Shown here: positions 41,399 through 45,584 of the stretch, one piece after another | Layout of the letters: each line of letters opens with the position of its first letter | Numbering within the stretch: the stretch's first letter is position 1 | DNA from: Candidatus Aristotella avistercoris | GTDB taxonomy: Bacteria > Bacillota > Clostridia > Oscillospirales > Ruminococcaceae | Length of the DNA stretch: 45,584 bases | Reading direction: 5' to 3' | Assembly (NCBI GenBank): GCA_904397835.1 | Contig: CAJFOV010000031.1 | Span: 1 to 45,584 of the forward strand | The notes under the pieces: model-generated | Databases searched by the model: none | The model's input: only the letters and a program-made list of their open reading frames with translations | Told to the model about the DNA's origin: nothing | Program-made: the position numbers and the translations under genes

Positions 41399-41875
41399 AT
41401 GAAACCATTGATTCTGTATTACTCCTATGGTGGCAACACCAAGACCATTGCCGAGTTCATTCAGCAGGAGACCGATGGTGACCTGGTTCAGCTGGAGCCG
41501 GCAGTGGCCTACAGCGACAACTATGACCAGGTGGTGCGCCAGGGGGAGGATGAGGTCCAGCAGGGCGTCACCCCGGCTCTCAAGCCCCTGGATCTGGACT
41601 GGGAGGCCTACGACACCGTCATTCTGGGCACTCCTGTGTGGTGGTACACCTTTGCCCCGGTGGTACGGACCTTTTTGACCAGCCACGACTTTTCCGGCAA
41701 GACCATCTACCCCTTTGCCACCAATGGCGGTTGGCTTGGACACACCTTCCGGGATGTGGAGCAGGCGTGCCCGGGCGCCACGGTGCAGCCTGGGCTGAAT
41801 GTCAGATTTGACGGCAGCCGCCTACGCACCGCCCCCTCTGAGATTTCCCGATGGTTGGAACAGATCAAAAAGTAA
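41399..41875 (+). CDS. Flavodoxin-family protein
   Basis: A 158-residue flavodoxin fold protein. LILYYSYGGNTKTIAE holds the FMN phosphate loop; TPVWWYTFAPVVRTFL and FATNGGWLGHTFRD are the ring-binding loops seen in the flavodoxin_4 group. It likely carries FMN and acts in electron transfer or quinone/aldehyde reduction. The start ATG 41399 follows GTGAGGTG. An in-frame opening upstream to 41192 exists, but it would cover the leader helices and has no relatives. The MerR-type promoter suggests induction by electrophile stress. Confidence 0.9.
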   Translation: MKPLILYYSYGGNTKTIAEFIQQETDGDLVQLEPAVAYSDNYDQVVRQGEDEVQQGVTPALKPLDLDWEAYDTVILGTPVWWYTFAPVVRTFLTSHDFSGKTIYPFATNGGWLGHTFRDVEQACPGATVQPGLNVRFDGSRLRTAPSEISRWLEQIKK

Positions 41876-41912
41876 CAAGAGCGGGTCCCTGAGACAGTTA
41901 TAAGACAAAACA

Positions 41913-41951
41913 CGGCCCTCCACTGCCTGATATTTGGACAGTGGAGGGCCG
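41913..41951. terminator. Bidirectional terminator between flavodoxin and nagA
   Basis: CGGCCCTCCACTG and CAGTGGAGGGCCG pair perfectly over 13 bp. T-rich tracts follow on both strands (TATTTTTG to the right, TGTTTTG to the left), fitting convergent genes. Confidence 0.92.
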
Positions 41952-42012
41952 TTGCTATTTTTGAGCGCGAATGGGGTGGGGCCCCTCCCGGAGCTTCATC
42001 GATGGTACCCTT

Positions 42013-43137
42013 TTAGAGGATCGCCTTCCCCCGGAGATAGACCTGTTTGAGGTTCCAGTGCTCGTCCAGCACCACGAGATCTGCAAACTTCCCTGTCTCA
42101 ATGGTGCCCAAATCATCCAGCACGCCGATCTCCCGGGCCGGGTTGTAGGTTGCCGCCTGGATGGCATGCTCCGCCGGCACCCCAAAGGAGATGACATTCT
42201 GCACACAGGCCAACAGGTTTGTGGTGGAGCCCGCCAGGGCGCCGTTGTCCAAGGTGGCGCGCCCGCCCCGGACATTGACCTTCTGCCCGCCCAGATGATA
42301 GGTCCCATCGGGCATCCCGGCGGCGGACATGGAGTCGCTGATGAGGTTGACGCGGTCGGGGCCCTTGGCCCGGAAGACCATGCGGATCACCGCCGGATGG
42401 ATGTGGATGCCATCGCAGATGAGTTCCGCCGTCACATCCCGGTCCATGGCTGCGCCGGCCACCCCCGGGGCACGGTGGCTGATGCCGGTCATGCCGTTGA
42501 ACAGGTGGGTCACATGGTTGACCCCCAGATCCATGGCCTGAATGGCCGTGTCATAGTCGGCGTTGGTGTGGGCCAGGGAGAGGGGCACCTCCCCCTTGAG
42601 GGCCTCGATGAATTCCATGGCCCCTGGCAGCTCCGGGGCAAAATCCACCTGCCGGATGCAGTTGCCACTGATCTCCTGCAGATGCCGGTACACCGCCGCA
42701 TCCGGGGCCAGAAGGACAGAGGGATCCTGGGCGCCGCACTTCTCCTTGGAGAAGAAGGGCCCCTCCATGTGGATGCCCAAGCAGCGGGCCCCCCTTGGGC
42801 CCTCCTGCCGGAAGGCGCGAACCTGGGCAAAGACCCGCTCCAGGGTGGACACCGGCTGGGACATGCTGGTGGCCAAAAAGGAGGTTACGCCGTGGCGGGC
42901 GTAGAATTCACTCATGGCCTGCAGCCCCTCCAGATCCCCATCAGAGGCATCCCATCCCACGCAGCCGTGGGTGTGGATGTCAATGAGGCCGGGGATCAAA
43001 AAGCAGCCGGTCAAATCCTCCCCCGGTTGGTCGGGGGCCTCCTGTCTGACGTCCACAATCCGATCCCCCTGCAGCTGGACATGCAGCTGCTCAAAGGTAA
43101 ATTCCGGTGTAAACACCCAGGCATTCTTTAGCAACAT
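42013..43137 (-). CDS. nagA: N-acetylglucosamine-6-phosphate deacetylase NagA
   Basis: A 374-residue amidohydrolase that deacetylates GlcNAc-6-phosphate in amino sugar and peptidoglycan recycling. Metal and substrate motifs: IDIHTHGCVGWD, LGIHMEGPFF, VNHVTHLFNGM, CDGIHIHP and ISDSMSAAG. Start after GAGAGGAGAGATAAAGC. No nagB or PTS gene is nearby; yunB lies upstream on the same strand. Confidence 0.95.
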   Translation of the reverse strand: MLLKNAWVFTPEFTFEQLHVQLQGDRIVDVRQEAPDQPGEDLTGCFLIPGLIDIHTHGCVGWDASDGDLEGLQAMSEFYARHGVTSFLATSMSQPVSTLERVFAQVRAFRQEGPRGARCLGIHMEGPFFSKEKCGAQDPSVLLAPDAAVYRHLQEISGNCIRQVDFAPELPGAMEFIEALKGEVPLSLAHTNADYDTAIQAMDLGVNHVTHLFNGMTGISHRAPGVAGAAMDRDVTAELICDGIHIHPAVIRMVFRAKGPDRVNLISDSMSAAGMPDGTYHLGGQKVNVRGGRATLDNGALAGSTTNLLACVQNVISFGVPAEHAIQAATYNPAREIGVLDDLGTIETGKFADLVVLDEHWNLKQVYLRGKAIL

Positions 43138-43193
43138 GCTTTATCTCTCCTCTCGATTGGGGGACCGCAGCGGTTCCCCATCATTTCCTTTTG

Positions 43194-43901
43194 TCATCTC
43201 CCCCACTGTTCCCCAGCGCCGTAGTCGGCGATGGAGCCGGCCAGGTCCGATTCCCCGTCGTACACCTGGGTGAAGGACTCCGGCACCTTGCCCACAATGA
43301 CCGTCTCCGCAATGCAGTAATCGGTCTGCAAGACAGTGGTGGTGTAATGTCCCGGCACCAGGGCGGAGACCTTCACCTGGACATGGAGCATCATCTGGTG
43401 GCGGGTCTGGTTGATGCCGGCGGCGTCAAACTCATTGGTCAGGCTGGTCTGAATGGTGCCGACGGGCGTCATGCGGAAGGGCACCTTGGGGCCCCGCCCC
43501 ATGAAAAACTCTCCCCCCAACAGGGTGCCCAGAGGGATGTTCAAATTGCGCATCTCATAGGAAGTCAGCTGGGTTTGGATCCGGTCGGTGAGCTCCGCCT
43601 TGAGCAGGTTCACCTGTACAGAGTTGGTCTGGATGGAGGCCACACTTCCATCCTCCAGATACTGGATCTGGACCAGGTCCCCGTACTGCAGCCCCTTCTC
43701 CGCCAACAGGTCGGCAATGGTGCCGTTGATGGACTTGTTTCCAATGAGCTGAGCCTGGTACTCACACATGGTGCGCACCACCGGGCGGATTTTGATGTCG
43801 ATGCCCACCACCAGCAGCAGAAATCCCAGGAGCCAGGCCATGGCCCGCAGAATTCTAGTCCGGCGCTGATTGTGCAGACGCCGTCTTTTTTTGATCCGCA
43901 T
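43194..43901 (-). CDS. yunB: Sporulation protein YunB
   Basis: A 235-residue protein with a basic N-terminus, one membrane helix (about 21-38) and a YunB domain: IRPVVRTMCEYQAQLIGNKS, then LVQIQYLEDGSVASIQTN and PLGTLLGGEFFMGRGPKVPF. YunB is made under sigma-E in B. subtilis and is needed for full spore formation. A CATAGGAT motif upstream is a partial sigma-E -10, but I see no good -35. The start follows AAGGGGGGAGC. Confidence 0.92.
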   Translation of the reverse strand: MRIKKRRRLHNQRRTRILRAMAWLLGFLLLVVGIDIKIRPVVRTMCEYQAQLIGNKSINGTIADLLAEKGLQYGDLVQIQYLEDGSVASIQTNSVQVNLLKAELTDRIQTQLTSYEMRNLNIPLGTLLGGEFFMGRGPKVPFRMTPVGTIQTSLTNEFDAAGINQTRHQMMLHVQVKVSALVPGHYTTTVLQTDYCIAETVIVGKVPESFTQVYDGESDLAGSIADYGAGEQWGR

Positions 43902-44074
43902 GGCGCTCCCCCCTTTTCCTTTTGCCTATCCTATGAAGAACATGCAAAATGGGTGAAAGGGTAAAAATGGATCCAGCAGAACCCTCTCTCTGTGCCAAAT
44001 TTGGGCGGCTGGTTCAAAACATCCAGCGGGGCAATTGAGGAAAGGCTGTTTGCTCCATGTCGTGTGTTCGACAA

Positions 44075-44098
44075 GGGCTGCTTCACCTGGAGCAGCCC
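44075..44098 (-). terminator. Possible terminator of the RlmI-like gene
   Basis: GGGCTGCT and AGCAGCCC pair over 8 bp with an 8-nt loop. The T-run is poor, so this is tentative. The rest of the 269-bp gap 43902-44170 is unremarkable. Confidence 0.4.
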
Positions 44099-44170
44099 CG
44101 TTAACCGGTGCTGCAGGGGGACTGCGCCAACAGTTGGGGGAATTATCTCTGCGTCCCAGGAAAGATCTGC

Positions 44171-45403
44171 CTATACCACCTGGAAGAGATAGAATTTTAA
44201 ATAGTCCGTCTCCGGCACGTTCCAGAGAATGGGATGGTCAGGGGACTGTTGACGGGCCTCAATCTGCCGCAGGGACACCCCAGCATCGCTGGCGGCCCCC
44301 CGCAGCATCTGACAGAAGAGCTCCGGCGTCATAAAGTGGGAGCAGGAGCAGGTGGCCAAATAGCCGCCCCGGGGCAGCAGGCGCATGGCCTTGAGGTTGA
44401 TCTCCTTGTAGCCCCGCTGGGCGTTGCGCACCGTGTGGTGGGATTTGGTAAAGGCAGGGGGATCCAGGATAATAAAGTCATAGTCCCGGCACCGGTTCCG
44501 GTCCAATTCGGTGAGCAGGTCAAACACGTTGGCCACCTGAAAGGACATATTCCCCTCCAGATGGTTCAGATGCGCGTTGCGCTGGGCCAGCCCCACCGCA
44601 TCCTTGGAGATATCCACCGCGTGGACGTGCTGGGCTCCGGCCGCCGCCGCATTCAGCGCAAAGGCGCCGGTGTGGGTAAAGCAGTCCAACACCCGCTTGC
44701 CGGCACTGAGTCTTGCCACAGCCTGACGGTTGTACTTCTGATCCAGAAAGAAGCCGGTCTTTTGCCCATGGGCATAGTCCACCCAATATTGGATGCCGTT
44801 TTCCGTGAGCAGGATCTCCGATCCCTCAGGGGTGGGGCAGCCCTCCAGGGGATAGTACCCCTGATTCTGTTCCATGCCCTCCCGCTCCCGGATGGCCACG
44901 TCGTTGCGCTCATAGATGCCGTCGATCTGCTCCCCTTCCTGGGTGAGGAGGCGGTACAGCAGGGGGAAGAGAATCCCCTTGCGCTGTTCCATCCCCAGAC
45001 AGAGGGTCTGGGTCACCAAGATGTTGTGGAAGCGATCCACTGTCAGACCCGGCAGCCCATCGGACTCGCCAAAGACAAGGCGGCAGCAGCTGTAGTCCTT
45101 GGGACCCATGACCGTTTTGCGGTAGGCCAGGGCATACCGCAGACGGCGCTCAAAAAAGGCCTGGTCAAATTTGTCGTTGGCATTGGTAGAGAGGATGCGC
45201 ACCCGAATTTTGGAGTGGCTGTTATAAAAGCCCGTCCCCAGGTAGCGCCCCTTGGGGCTGAGCACATCTGCCAGCGCCCCGTCCGAAAGATCCTGGGGCA
45301 GGGCGGTGAGCTCCGAGTCATAGACCCAGGGGTGGCCTCTGCGGATGCTGTGCTCCGCCCGCTCCGTCACGGAGATGGCGGGGTATGCTCTTGCTTGATT
45401 CAT
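44171..45403 (-). CDS. RlmI-like class I rRNA (cytosine-C5) methyltransferase
   Basis: A 410-residue protein with an N-terminal PUA domain (about 1-80, RRGHPWVYDSEL), a central EEHEE-type domain and a C-terminal SAM-binding domain. VLDCFTHTGAFALNAAAAGA is the SAM motif, DFIILDPPAFTKS is motif IV and TCSCSHFM carries the catalytic-type Cys. RlmI methylates C1962 of 23S rRNA in E. coli; the exact target here is inferred. Start after GGAGCTTTCT. Its upstream edge abuts another copy of the structured repeat. Confidence 0.92.
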   Translation of the reverse strand: MNQARAYPAISVTERAEHSIRRGHPWVYDSELTALPQDLSDGALADVLSPKGRYLGTGFYNSHSKIRVRILSTNANDKFDQAFFERRLRYALAYRKTVMGPKDYSCCRLVFGESDGLPGLTVDRFHNILVTQTLCLGMEQRKGILFPLLYRLLTQEGEQIDGIYERNDVAIREREGMEQNQGYYPLEGCPTPEGSEILLTENGIQYWVDYAHGQKTGFFLDQKYNRQAVARLSAGKRVLDCFTHTGAFALNAAAAGAQHVHAVDISKDAVGLAQRNAHLNHLEGNMSFQVANVFDLLTELDRNRCRDYDFIILDPPAFTKSHHTVRNAQRGYKEINLKAMRLLPRGGYLATCSCSHFMTPELFCQMLRGAASDAGVSLRQIEARQQSPDHPILWNVPETDYLKFYLFQVV

Positions 45404-45498
45404 AGAAAGCTCCTTTTGGCCCTTCCCGCTGAGAGCACAGGTGGGCCGTCTATTTCTCCCGCTTTCTCCGACCGGTCTGCGGGAAATCTCTGGAAGTA

Positions 45499-45584
45499 TT
45501 ATAACATAAAAAAGCCCCGATGGGGCGATTCCTTAAAAAGTTAAAACGTTCTTTGCCCGTCAGGGCAAAGGTTGTTATAACATA
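45499..45584 (+). repeat. Structured repeat, third unit, running off the window
   Basis: TTATAACATAAAAAA (from 45499), hairpin I (GCCCC, GAT, GGGGC), CCTTAAAAAGTTAAAACG, hairpin II (CTTTGCCC, GTCA, GGGCAAAG), GGTTG and a second TTATAACATA (45575-45584) at the very edge. The same order occurs at 38977-39150, with different but self-complementary stems. An array may continue beyond the window. Confidence 0.85.

Overview
The window looks like a chromosomal segment of an endospore-forming, diaminopimelate-type member of the Clostridia, most likely an Oscillospirales relative. This is inferred from its GC-rich coding sequence, strong Shine-Dalgarno sites, a DnaD/DnaI primosome pair, SpoIIQ-, SpoVD- and YunB-like sporulation proteins, a MurE with the DNPR signature, a clostridial THF riboswitch and a bacterial type A RNase P RNA. 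I see no prophage, integrase, intact insertion sequence or CRISPR array.

Left part (1-7.9 kb): a tRNA-Leu(CAG) cut by the left edge; a two-gene minimal SufC/SufB-type iron-sulfur pair; a CAP-domain lipoprotein; the replication genes dnaD-like and dnaI-like; a cluster of DnaA-box matches; a SpoIIQ-like M23 protein; and a TauE/SafE permease split into two half genes. Iron block (7.9-11.1 kb): feoA-feoB and a small Cys-rich Feo partner face a DtxR-family regulator, with a palindromic operator between them. A gene-poor, AT-richer kilobase follows, then a DUF1292 protein, a T-box-like antiterminator/terminator in front of tcdA, and folT under a tetrahydrofolate riboswitch.

Centre (15-30 kb): a long division and cell-wall (dcw) cluster on the minus strand, in transcription order mraZ-rsmH-ftsL-spoVD/ftsI-murE-murF-mraY-ftsW-murG-murA-divIB-ftsZ. 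It has a near-ideal promoter and three 10-bp MraZ-box-like repeats before mraZ, and a separate promoter before ftsZ. murD, murB, murC and ftsA are not in it. Together these genes build the lipid-linked peptidoglycan precursor, flip and polymerise it, and assemble the Z ring.

Right part (30-45.6 kb): a small-export-family membrane protein; a MerR(TipAS)-ABC transporter operon with a 19-bp-spacer MerR promoter; gdhA; a zinc-ribbon/TM2 protein; rnpB; a MATE transporter behind a consensus promoter and a long folded leader; DUF308 and DUF4177 proteins; an AlkD-like glycosylase; a TPM-like membrane protein; a flavodoxin behind an orphan MerR-type promoter and a rod-like leader; nagA; yunB; and an RlmI-like methyltransferase. 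A structured repeat of about 76-79 bp, bounded by TTATAACATA, occurs near 39.0 kb and again at the right edge. The least explained elements are this repeat, the leaders of the MATE and flavodoxin genes, and the T-box remnant before tcdA.
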